NCBI GenBank assembly: GCA_033060915.1
Contig: CM065387.1
Coordinates: 35,562,501-35,626,500, forward strand
Direction: 5' to 3'
DNA: 64,000 bases
Source: Euryodendron excelsum
Lineage: Eukaryota > Streptophyta > Magnoliopsida > Ericales > Pentaphylacaceae
The stretch's first letter is position 1. Every line of letters begins with the position of its first letter. This document shows positions 47,489-59,759 of the stretch, one piece after another. The notes below the pieces were generated by a model. It did not search any database. It had not been told where the DNA came from and worked only from the letters and a program-made list of their open reading frames with translations. The position numbers were made by a program, and so were the translations under genes.

Positions 47489-48517
47489 TGTCACGGGCTG
47501 GCAGGCCGGGCACCACATGGTGACAATAATGCGACCTGCCATGATCATATGCAGCGGAATACACCCGTGAGGCGACTATGCACCAAGCAATAGTCCCGCC
47601 AAACTCAAACACCAAGGCATAAGATTATGCGCTTGTCCAGGATCCATCCGTAATGCCCCGCATAACTCTTTAAGCACGGACCTCTGATGCTCAAGCCATA
47701 AGGCAACCCAAGCTATAGGCGATAGCAACGCCATACTCAAATGCGCGCACACACGGCAAGCAATGTGCTTAGCGCCAGTCCCTCGGCCCACGAGCCAGAT
47801 GGCCATGTACAACTAGACATGCGCGCGTCCACCAAGCATCACCCACTAGGCACAACGCCTCCATCCTTGAAGCTCTTAGCGCCCCGCGTCAAGGTTGCCC
47901 ACAAGGAAAGGCACCACCGAATAGCGACTGTTAAGCCCACAGCATAGTGCCCCACGACACCAATGCTAGCCAAACCAAGCGGCCGTGTGCACAAGCTTGA
48001 ACCCAACGTGCAAGTGCACACGAGACACACGGCATGCAAGTGTGCACACCGAGGTCTAATCCGTCATGGACATAAGCCCCACCACTTTATAATTATGGCG
48101 TAGCGGGTGCGAATGCCACAACCTCATCCTCGACGCTAATGCCCAACATTTGCCCCACCGGGCACAATGCCGCCCATGTAACCCCTTGACTAGCATGAGG
48201 ACTGCAGCCACGTGCCACAACCGGCCCCCAAGTCTCGCCCACTCCCTTGGGGGACTCACTTGAATGCTGTCCCTTTCGGTAGCACCAGGGGGTGGTAGAG
48301 TCAACACCATGCCCCCTCTTATAATAGCATTCTGAGCCATCTCCAAACTGATAGGAAGAAACATCCTACCCCCTCGAGAAGTCATAATCCATAAATCCAA
48401 TAAATATGAAAAATACAAATTACGAGATTGCCATGCCACCGGCCAATCATGCTCAGACATGCCCCACGCCAAGGTCCCTCGCGGCCCCCGACGTGCCACG
48501 GGTGGCAACCTGTGACA
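47489..48517 (+). mobile_element. Solo LTR (TGTCACG family), second copy
   Basis: It starts TGTCACGGG and ends TGTGACA, 1,029 bp, with CCAAG at 47484-47488 and 48518-48522. Shared with the copy at 927-1597: the terminal sequences and a block near 48350 (AAACTGATA, CCCCCTCGAGAAGTCATAAT). Unusually GC-rich for its surroundings; open frames in it are by-products. Confidence 0.87.
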
Positions 48518-48776
48518 CCAAGGCAAGGTTACATTAGATCCACCCATTAACTCCAGCCACTGGCAAATCACAATTTTGGGGGTTTTTCTATTTGGCCTTT
48601 TGCCTTTTTTTTTTTTTTTTGTTTTCCGCTCTTGCTTTTAGTTCTCATTTTTGGTTAAAAAGAAGTCTGAATTAATAAATTATAAAAAAAGTAAAAATCT
48701 AGTAAAAAGGCTAGTAAAAAAGTTGATCCAGACAAGACATAACAGGTTATGGTATCTCTATTAAAAAGCTTGCTAT

Positions 48777-49181
48777 TCATGGCATGAAAAATAACAAGAA
48801 TGAAGATATTTCGTGCCAGTACTTAAAATGTTGGTTTAACTTATAAATGAAACATAAGTTGGTCAGCTCTCTCTCTTTTGGAACATCGGGAGAAGCCAAA
48901 GCACCTGCGAACCGGTTGCCTTCTCTAAGAATGTGAGTGATGGTACACTTGCATCTTCTTAAAAGAAACTTGTCTTCTATATACAATGGCTTTCAGCTAG
49001 AGTTTTTATTGATCCATTGTACAATGTCTTCTACAATGGCTTTCATCTTCTTAAAAGAAAGTTGTCCTCCTAGATTCTTTGGGCAACTTTCAGCTAGAGT
49101 TTTCATTGTTACAAACCAAACAAGCTGCTTAAAACTATGCCATAATTTAAAGATGTTTGCACATTCTAATTTCTCTGTCAT
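48777..49181 (-). mobile_element. LINE RNase H remnant
   Basis: The minus-strand reading includes CTITHILREGNRFAGALA, the C-terminal part of the RNase H-like domain of plant LINEs, preceded in a second short frame by a KMKAIVEDIVQWI-type segment. A short local duplication (ACAATGGCTTTCA / CTTCTTAAAAGAAA) disrupts it. Confidence 0.6.
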
Positions 49182-52100
49182 GTCATTAGGTCACAAAATT
49201 TTTTGAGAAATAATATTGAACATATATGATCATCTTTTGCGGATTTCTCATGTTGCGTTTGGTAACATGGAATTCGTGCCTTGGGTTTGGATTGCAGATT
49301 ATCTTAGTGAAAATTTTGATCTGTGAAGACCTCCGTTATCAATTCCAAAGCTTCAATTTGTGAGTCCAGTAAAAAAAACAAAGGATCTTTTCTGGAACAA
49401 GATAAAGTATAAAGAAAATAGTTGAATTATGCCTTTAATTATTTAATTAAAATAATTAATTATTTTATATATAATTTTTTCTTTTTGCACGTGGAATATA
49501 TTTATATGAATCACTGATCTTAAGGTTGATGTGGGTAACCTGTCCTCTAATTAAGTGTAGTTTGTGGATTGTTTCCTTGTTCCACCACTATTACCGTTCC
49601 ATTGACTTCAAAATTTCACCATAAATTAATATTCAAAGGAGTGCAAAGTTGACACCTCTAAAAAAACATTTTGGTCCAAAAGGAAAAAAATAACAAAAAT
49701 ATTATTCTTGTAAAAATATTTGTATAAAAAAATTCTAACAGAATAATATAATAATATCACTTTTATAATTAAAAATTATTACAATAAGTATTTTATTTTA
49801 AAGTGAGAGACTCTTATTTAATTACGACATTCTATATATAAATTTTATATTCATTAATATTAATATTTCGATTGTATAACATTATTCAAAAAATTCAATA
49901 CACTCCGTGACGTGAGACCCACGTAGAGCGAGAGGAGTAATGCCATAAACTTCTACCCAGTGGGACCTTATCAATAATTATTGTAGTATAAATAAACAGT
50001 AAAATAAAGTACAAAACCTTTAATTGTACTTTTAATGGTGGAATGAAGTTTTTTTTTTTATTTTTTTTACCATAAAAAAAAGAAAGAAAAAGAACAACAA
50101 AAGCATCATCAAGAGGAAAGCGTCTATGGGATTGAATTATAAATACTATTCATCCAATTAGATCAAATTTTCTTGCATGAGAGTGAGTTTCTCTTCATTT
50201 ATCTTTGACAGTGCCACATGGAATCACTTTAATGCGAGGGCAAGGTCTTTCCTAGTGTTGCTCATATTGAATCCAATTTAGGGCCCACAACTGCAAGGCA
50301 TTCAGATTTTTGAATTTTTGCTTTTGTCAGCTCAAAGACGTCAAAAACAAAAAAGAATTGTTTTTATTTTATTGAACTATCAAGTAATTTGCAGGGACCA
50401 ACTTTTCAAAATGATAGTTATTAGATCGAAATTTTCTTGAGTTTGAAATATGAAAATAACCTCTCCGTATATACAAAATAAAGTTGTGTATTTAACTCTA
50501 TCCAAATCTCATAATAAGAAGAGTTTTATGCGCTTGATTGTCTTTTTTTTTTTTTTTTTTGGGTTATAGGCACATTTTCTTGAGTTCATAAAATACCAAA
50601 AAAAAAAAAATCTCATGTCTATTCAAGTTCTCTTAGAAAAAGCAACATGGTATCTATTCTAGAGGTTGATTTCTGATGCGGGCATTTATATTAAAAAAAG
50701 AAAAGGCAAAAATAGAACAAATAAGTAAAACCATTGGTGGGTCCCTTTCCTCCTGGAACACCAAACCTTTTTAGGTGGCATGTATGATACATTCAAGATG
50801 GCTTCCTAGTTGAGGGTGATGCTTGTAAATGGATATGTATTTCCTCTAACTAGTTAAAAGAATTCCTACTGCACCCAATAATGTGTTTTTGGTAGGCATA
50901 CCCTCAAAGCTAACCGTCACCAAAGATGAATTCGAAGGAAGACCACCTAAGAGGGAAGTGAGAGGGAGGGTAGCTTTGGAACGGATGGCAAGGTGCTTTA
51001 CACATACATATACATATATATACACATATATATAAAGAAGAAAAATGTTTAATTTTTCTAACAATGTGGTCGATTAGGTACTCTAATTGGAATATCTTTG
51101 AGCCTAAAAGCAATTAGTGGTCTTGATAAGACGAGCTGCCAGTTATTTACAAAATTAGGTTTGTTTTTATACTTATTTACTAAACTTAAATTGTTTTTAT
51201 ACTTATTTACCAAACTCAAGCTGTCTAAAACATTGTGTTTGACACGATTTCAAACTTGAAGTTATGTCTTCAAAACATGACTTTAAACCAAAAGGTATAT
51301 CTTCAATATACAACTTCTGAATGTTATTATTTGTCTCTGATTCTAATTAAGATACAATTTTAGGCCCGAAGTCATGTCTTCAAAATGCGACTTCAGGCCT
51401 AAAGTTACGTTTCAAAACACAATTTTTTGCACAACATGGACTTAGTAATTAAGTTTAAAACAATTTGTAAGAAATAATTTTTAAAATAACTCTTATTTAG
51501 ACATAAAGTTATGAACTCCAAGAGCTAGTTTTGAATCTTGATCAATCATGCAGATCTACTATGAAAATGAACTCAGAGACCACTTTAACCTCTTAAACAT
51601 GAAGTCATTCATATTTTTTTATAATAATACTCTATGAATAGAAAAATTATGTATAAAATGATGTGCCAGAGTTGAAGATTTTTACTTTACAACACTGATA
51701 ATGTACCATCAAAATGACTCTTAATTGCAAAAATACTGTTACCACATCCTTCACAAGGAATTTTTTTGGCTAATTTTTTTTTTAATATAATCATTTTACT
51801 TCTATATATAGACTATATGCAGGCCTTCATATAACATGACATCAGCTAGGTATTGGTAAAAGAGGGGGTAATCCCTAGGGCTGTGAAGGGATTGGATTAT
51901 CATTACAATCTAACTTGGACACAACCTAATTTAAATCCCATTATGCATTGATTTAAAAAAATCATATTAAAATTGAATTCAAATTTTTTTTTGGTACCAA
52001 TTGAATTCAAATTGAATTCACATATTTTCTCATGCTCTATTATGACCAATCATTCACATGTATAATGTATGAAGTTTAGATGGTTCACATGGACGGTAAT

Positions 52101-55100
52101 TTTGCACGAGACTTGGTCATAGCAAAAAAAAAAAAAAATGGAAGAAAGAAATTGAATTCACAAAGAATCATTAATATGGGAGTCTGATAAAATTTAGTAA
52201 ATATAATTTACTTCACTTGCACTCTCTAAGGATATTTTAGTAGTTTCTTAATATATTAAACAACACAGAACTAATACCTTTTAGATTAATATTAGACTCA
52301 CAATTGGATCAAACTTTGTATTTTTTAAAGAATTTTTTTATTGGTTAAGTAATTGGTTGGCTTTTTTGTAGGCCGTTTGGATTTGGATTCAAACTCATGT
52401 TCATTAAGGTCTTACATTTACACCACATCCAACCTATTGACAGCCCTGGACTCGTCAACACAAAAAGAAAAGAAAAAGATGTTCTCATTTAGATAAGCGT
52501 ATTTAATTAGTTTTCTCAATTTTACTAGTTTTTTTTAACCGAATTTTAATTTTTAATTTTTTTAATGGGTTTTCTGTTTATGCATTTTGACTTTTTTTTT
52601 TATTTTACAGAAAACTAGGAAAATAAACTGATAAAGGAGATCATAAACTACTTACATAAACAAGTTGATAAAACTGGTCCAAAATTTAATGAATAAAACA
52701 ATTTGGCACACGTAAACAAAAATTTGTATTTCTTAATGATTTATTTAGTGCCATTGTCATGACAATATTAATTTTTTGTCAGAGTAATACAATTTTGACC
52801 TTAACTAAGTAATGAGATCGCCCTTTTTTTAGTAACCTCAAGTCAAGACCGCGAGCTTCTCCCTCTATATTGCATGGTAAATAGCTTTTTCTATATATTG
52901 ATTATTTATAAAATGGAATTTTACAGTTATTACAGTTGTATCCATGCCCCTCTCTTATATTATGAGGATCAATCATATGAGAATGAGAATTATGAATCTA
53001 GTTATTAAGGGATCGTTTTATTGTCTGGTTTTTATTTTTATTTTATCAACGTTTTATTGTTGATTGCAGGGCAAGTTTTCTTTTCTTTTTTTTTTTATCT
53101 AGAAAATAAGAGACATTTTTATGTGTTTTTTAAAAAAGAAAGTTTGAACTGGGAACGTAGATAGCATATACCGCACCTCTCTCTTTTGAGAAATGGTATT
53201 GCCTACTCTCTCTCTCTTTTATGTTATTTTTATATTTGACTTTTGATTGACTGCTCTCTCTCTTTTTTTATTTTGACAGAGAAGTATGTTACAAATGACA
53301 ACATTAAGATGGATCCTCTTTGCCACTTGATTATACGGCATCATCGTTCCCAAGAATCTAACAACTCTATCAAACACTCAACAAGAGGAAGAGGAGAAAG
53401 AATAAAAATTTGGACCATTTCTAGATTTTGATATATGTATATGTATATCAAACACTTACAAGGTAGCAAATTGCCAAGAATGTATCTTGATTGTACGATA
53501 TCATTGTTCACAAGAATCTAACAGCTTTATCAAAAACTTACCAATGTAGCAAATTGACAAGAATGCCAAGTTTGGAAGCTTATGAAGGAATCTTAATACC
53601 GAATGGTGGTATTTTTTTTTTTTAATTTTCTCTTTCTTTTTTGTTCTATATGTATTTTCAACTAATAATTCAATCCCGAATTTATGGAGGGAAAAGAAAA
53701 ATAAATGAAAAATAAAATTACTTTTGTTGTTTGATTGTTAAGAGAAAGTGGTGAGTTCTTAAGCCTATTATATATCTTATTTACCTTTACATTACTATTG
53801 ATAAATACTTATTCAGTTTTTTCTCATTGAAAATCCTTCTTTTTCTTTCATTCTTTTTGTCTTTTTGTTTTCTTTTTCTTTCATAAATTCGTAATTCAAA
53901 TACAGCGTCAAGTCTTTCTCTTTTGTATTCTTGTTGCCTTTCAATCTCAATACCTTAACATAGATGGGAGAACTTACTTTTTTTTTTTTTTTTGTTGATA
54001 GTTACATACTCTTTACTGTAAAAGTACGGACTTGCATATAAGATTTAATATATTTTGAAACTTCTTAACTTTTTGAACTCAACTCAATATACTTATATGC
54101 ACTCCAGGATCCAAAGCATTCTTATCTCTGACCACGACACTATCGCCTGTACGAAAGGACTTGTGAAAAAGACTTAACTAGAGTATCGAATCATTGTATA
54201 AATCTGATAAGCAAGCAAGAAAACAGCTACCAGTATTAAATTACTCGAGTTCAAGTCTATTGAAACTAATTTAAGATTGGTTCAATAGATAATCAAATTA
54301 AGTTTGAACCTACTTTATAACTTGTTAAGTTTTCAAAATATGAATAACTCATAATTAGGCTTTTTAACTATCCTCTTTTCAAGGCCAATCTTGTTAGAGG
54401 AGCTAGAGGGACCCAGTTGTTGTGTTGATCATCAAGTCGCACCTAATCATCAGACGCGACTGTGATTAGCAAAATCTATCTTGTTAAGCACATTTTTTTT
54501 TATAATAAAGATATTGCTTTTAAGCACCCCAATTAAAAAAGACACCCTATTTAACAAATGGTTTATATTTAATTATAGAAAAAATAAATTTTAGGAAAGC
54601 ATATAGTCGGGTTTTCATATTGATACCAACATGATTCAATGACATTCATTTGTCTTGTTTACTACCTCAGTTAATAAAATCTCGAATTCAATCCCTCTTA
54701 GGTGGCACGTAGAGTGGCCAAATATATATGCCTTATCTCTTGAATTATAAGTAATGATGTAATGTTATACCTATTTTGTTGTGTCAAGAAAAAGACATAT
54801 ATATATAGTTGGATTTGCAATCTTTAAAAAAAAAAAAGAAAAAATAAACAAAAGCAGAAAGGAGAAATCTAACTCGCCGTCTTGACCTAATTCAATGGTT
54901 AAAAATTTGCAAGCTTCATGCATAAATCATTTAAATTTGAATTTGAGTGGAACAAATTTTAGCCACATGGTCAGATTGTTAGGGAAATTGATTTGGATTG
55001 TTAAGAAAATTTAGTTTATAAATTTGACGAGGGAAAAGAAAAGAGAACGTAAAGCAAACCAATATTTGTTTGGTTATCATAAAAAAAAAATTGAGGAAAA

Positions 55101-55927
55101 AACGTATAATTATAATGTGTTAGAAATTTTGATTTTAAATATGAGTTATCTTTCTCTTTTGCATGATTCCATATCATTCATCAAAATATTTTACTCAACA
55201 TTCTTACGCGCGAGGAAATACACAAACGAAAACAATTTTTCTTATAACTTTTATTTCCTTTCCCCTTTCTCTATCAAATCCGAGGTCGAAACAAGTACAT
55301 AGATTTTCACGTCTCATATTACTCTTTCAATATTGTAATGCCTTGTGCTGGATTTAGCGTGTTTTAACCCTTAAGTTGTCTTGGATCTGTGAAGAAGGGA
55401 AAGGAAATGAAAGGAAAAATATAGGGAAAAAAAAATAAAGTGAACAAAGTTAAATTTAGTTTTTTGTGATATTAGAAAAATAAGAAGGAAATGAATATGT
55501 ATTTTTTAAAAAATTTATTTTTTTGTTTAGTTATTAAAAAATAAATAAATAATTTTTTTCCTTCTATTTTTCTTACTTTACAAATTTAAAATCTAAACAT
55601 AACATTTATGTGGACGTGTGTCTCTTTTTTATAAGATTAAATTAAATATATATATGTGTGTGCGCGCGCGCATGCGTGCGTGTGTGTGTAGCCCATAGTT
55701 ATCAAAATGAAAAGCAGAAGTGGAAAATGTTAGGGGAAACGAGCGCGGGAAACGTGGCCAAAAAATATAAGGAGAAACGGAAAATGAGAAACGATTGAAA
55801 AACTTAATAAGAAATTTTTTCAAAACTCAAAGTAGACTTTTAAGAAGCCTAGTGGAAATATTTGAAAAACTTAATAGAAACTTTTAGAAAACTTAGTGAA
55901 AACCTATACAAATAATTTCATAGATAC
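49182..55927. other. Gene-free AT-rich spacer
   Basis: No coding sequence recognised. Visible local structure: a (CATATA)n run at about 50999-51033; two copies of TTGTTTTTATACTTATTTAC near 51160-51215; a diverged duplication near 53330-53560 (CAAGAATCTAACA, then TAGCAAATTG.CAAGAATG); TG/CG dinucleotides at about 55655-55690. Confidence 0.6.
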
Positions 55928-55930
55928 TTA

Positions 55931-56078
55931 CGCTTTGTTTGGAACCCGAATTTTCAGTGAGAAAAAAAAATTGTGAAGGAAAATTGAACAAAATGATAAA
56001 ATAATTTTGTTCTATTTTTCATCACGTTTTATTTTTTCTTTAATTTTTTAACCGAAAATTCGGGTTCTATACTAAGCA
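55931..56078. mobile_element. Tourist-like MITE
   Basis: The left end GCTTTGTTTGGAACCCGAAT (from 55932) and the inverted right end GCTTAGTATAGAACCCGAAT match with four differences, and the match continues through TTTTC. TTA flanks both sides (55928-55930 and 56079-56081), the PIF/Harbinger target size. The 148-bp body can fold into a hairpin. Confidence 0.65.
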
Positions 56079-56081
56079 TTA

Positions 56082-58979
56082 GTGAGAACTTCAAGGAAAA
56101 AATGTATAAAAATTAATATTTTAAGTTTCCAAAACGTTTCCCAAACATTTTCTTAAGTTTTTCAAGAGTTTCCGTTAAATATCTCAATAGTTTCCTAAGA
56201 GTTTTCTAAATATTTTCTAAAAGTTTTTAAAACGTTTCCCCCGTATTTTCGAAACGTTTTCTCAAATTTTTTAAGCGAGTTTCATATCCGTCTTGAAAAT
56301 GTATTTATGAAAAAATGCAATCCCGTCCCAAATTGAGTTTATGTGCAACTATGGTATAACCATGCCATGTCATGCGTGCAAGATTCATTGGTCAACAAGG
56401 TATAATGATTTATGATTAAGTTGTTATACTAATCTTAATGTTCAAACATAAATCAACAATCCAACTATTAAACAAAATTTTAAAAAAAATAAAAGCAAGA
56501 AGAAGAACAATAATCATACATGACCATCAGAGTAATAGCAGGTTTGAAACTTGGAGACAAAAAAAAAAAATAAAGAAAATAAAGAAAAAATAATTAATTT
56601 TTTCTTTTTTATTTAATTTTCAAATTAAGAGTAAAATAAAAAATATTTAAATAACTGTCTCTGCAATTTCTATCCAATTTACTTTCTCTCTCTTTTCCTT
56701 CTCCTTTCCCACCTTCCAAATTGGCTGTAATATTGAAGGTAGTAATAATATAGTGTATAGTGGGAAATTGGGATAAGACCTCGTGCAATGTGATGGGGTT
56801 GGTGGGTTTGGTGATATGACAAATATAATTTAAAACAAAGGCTGGTGATCGTGTCTGGCAGGATACTCGTGATCAAGTGGGAACTTACATAACCATGGGT
56901 TGCTGTCACCTACCAAAAGCCAATTTTGAGAAACCACAATTGGCCCTCCTTGTTTTTCTATTTTGACTCTTTTTGAGTCAGAGATCAACTATGTTTCCTG
57001 GTAAACAACTTACTATTTATGAAGAAAAAAGAAGATATAAAAATAAAAAAATAAAAAAACTAAACTCTTTTTTTTGTTGGATTAAGAAAATAAAAAGAAA
57101 TTGAAGAGATATTTGTCAAAAAAATTATTTTTTTTAGTTATACTCATAAAAAATTTTATAAGTAATTTTATTTTCTTTTCTCTTGACAAATCGAAGATTC
57201 AAAAATAGATAAGAGAAAAAAAGCTGAGGAGAAAAAAGAAAAAATAATTGGGAATGACTAGAGTCTATGGCATGGAGAGAGAAGAGGTTTGGCAAGTAGG
57301 ATTAATCTTTTTTTTTTCGCTTTCGTTTTTGGTATTGTCGCCCATTTGTATGCTCTTTAACCAAAACATGTAGAAAGTAGTAAAAACAAAATAAAAGAAA
57401 AAGAACCTTATTATATTGATATTTTCAAAGACCCTTAACAAAAATTTTATGTCCTCTTGGGCTGAGAGGTTCTAAAATATTGGCAACAGTCCATATTTTT
57501 TGAAAAAGTGTGTTCTTAATTCCTTATGCTTTCCAAAGTTAAAATTAAGTTAGAAGTCTTAGGACAAGTAGTTTATTTGATATATTTTCAATTATAATAG
57601 CAAAAAATTAGTAGCTAACCTGCAGTTAGAGGACATCCTTCATGTTGGGGGAAGAGTGGCCATCAGGAGGTTTCTCAGCCATCATTTTCAAACTTAAAAG
57701 GCTTTTAATTAAGTGGAGAATGCTGAAAAGTTAAGAACAGATAAAAAGCCTGCTTTTGTTTTATGATTTCGTTTTTTAAAAATCACTATGATCACTTTTG
57801 GTAAATTGTTCTCAAATTTTTTATTTATTTATAAAACACATTAGGTTTAGGAAACAAAGAAAATTTATTTTCCAAGTTTCCAAAAACGATTTCCATACAA
57901 AAATAAAAATAATAGTGTTTTCAAAATTTTATTTATTTTTATTTTCAAAAATATGAAAAAACGTAAAAACTTTTAAAAACGATGCCAAACAAAACCTTAT
58001 TAGGAGTTTGGTTTGCAAGAGAGAAAGAGAAATTTGAAGCTATGTCATGGTTTGATTTCTAGGAAAAATGGTTTATCATTTTCTATAAAATAAAAAAAGC
58101 ACTAAAAGTTGTTAACCTTTATTAGCATTGGTGCATTTTTTTTTTTTTTTTTTTACAGTTAGGGTGTCGGACAGTTTATATGCATCTCAACTAATTTACT
58201 TTTTGATTTGATCAAAAACAGGTCATCCACACTCCCCAAAAAATTGCCAAGTTTAGAATTGCATTTGTGATTTATCCACATTATTGAAATATAGTTCCTT
58301 TATATGATCATAAGGATAAGGTTGATCTAGAAAAGGGTAAAAGAATTTACTTTAGACTTTCATAAAATTCAAACGAAAAACCTTATTTCCTTGTAAATTC
58401 AATAAAAACTTTCTATTCAAACAAACATTTGTTGAAAAGTGTTTTTTTTATTACTTTCCTTTTATTCATTTTTACTTTCTTATGCTTTCTCTTTTTAGTG
58501 TTATTTTCATTCTAATTAAACAAAGGCAAAAAAACAAAAAGAAAAAGAAAAAGAAAAGAAAAGACGAAGATTTATAAATCAATCATTTCCAATATTTTAA
58601 TATATAATGAAGAACTAACAGGTATCATTACTATTCTTTTAATTTATAATCATACACCTACCAAGAACGTAATAAACACATGGTTTTAATAAGCAAAATC
58701 CTTAACCAAATATTTTTTTAATACTCAATTTGAATTTCCAAATTTCAGAAAGAACTTCTTTTCAATTCCAATTTTTGAGGTTCATTTTAGATATAATATT
58801 TTTAAAAAAATAATTCTCAAATTTGAATTTTCTTTTCGTTTGTATACCTTTTTCTTTTTAAAGAATCCAAATTCCTAACATAACCTCACCAAACCATTCT
58901 CCATTATATTTTGATTCAAGTAAAACAAGTGGATGAGAGATATTACTTTATTCAACCAACTCTAGCCAAAGTCCGACCA

Positions 58980-58980
<1 letters not shown>
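56082..58980. other. Gene-free AT-rich spacer
   Basis: Nothing coding. 56100-56290 has repeated AGTTTCC/GTTTTC segments. A SINE-body-like fragment (GGGTGTCGGACAGTTTATATGC) at about 58163-58235 resembles the body of the SINE at 18116. Confidence 0.5.

Positions 58981-58982
<2 letters not shown>

Positions 58983-59047
<65 letters not shown>
58983..59047 (+). repeat. (CT)n microsatellite
   Basis: About 32 uninterrupted CT dinucleotides, 780 bp upstream of the fructokinase ATG. Confidence 0.95.
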
Positions 59048-59050
<3 letters not shown>

Positions 59051-59646
59051 ATCCAAAAAACAAATAGGTAAATACAAATTTCTTTTGCCAAAAACACAAT
59101 AGCTACACACCAAAAAAAAAAAAAAGATCTCCTAAATTCAAAAATTACCGTTCATATATACATATCTAAGCTCGTCTGAATTATTTTATCTACTGATCTA
59201 TTTCGATAGTTTATGCTTTTTAATTAACTCTTTTTTTATTTTCAGTTAAAATAAGATAAAGGCATTGTCTACAAGTTGGTAAAAAGATAAAAAATTATAT
59301 TTTGATTAAAAAAATTAATAAAAAATTAAATAAGTAAAAATAAAATATCCAAACAAGCTTATATATATACACACACATAATTGTATAATATAAATATCTT
59401 TGTCTAGAAAAATCAGTTACTTGAGGCATAGGTCAAAGATTATCCATCAGCATCATATTCCGAAAATATGGATATTTTAGGATTTGTTTTGGATAAATTT
59501 GAATTTAGTTGATTTTCTTACCTTATTTCTCGTCTCTCTCTAACTATAAAACTCTCGTCCAAAAGTCCAACTTTCTCTCTCCTATTAGTTTCCCTCTCGA
59601 AATCAACCACCCTTACACTTTCTCTCTCTACACCGACCACAAACCT

Positions 59647-59655
59647 CTATATAAG
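59647..59655 (+). promoter_or_regulatory. TATA box of the fructokinase gene
   Basis: CTATATAAG lies about 110 bp upstream of the ATG and is followed by a CT-rich stretch (TCTCTCTCTCTC), common for plant core promoters and leaders. Start of transcription would be near 59680. Confidence 0.7.
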
Positions 59656-59759
59656 CCCCTTCAGGTCTCCTCTTTTCCCCTCTCTTCTGTCTCTCTTTAT
59701 AGTCCTGTATCTATACCTCTTCTCTCTCTCTCTATATTCACATATTACTTACTGTGATA

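Noticed and set aside
47576..48571. Open frames of 66-171 codons in a GC-rich stretch
   Set aside because: They lie in or cross the edge of the TGTCACG solo LTR; GC content alone explains the openness.
55024..55357. Two overlapping frames of 92 and 64 codons
   Set aside because: Low-complexity AT-rich translation with no recognisable domain or gene structure.
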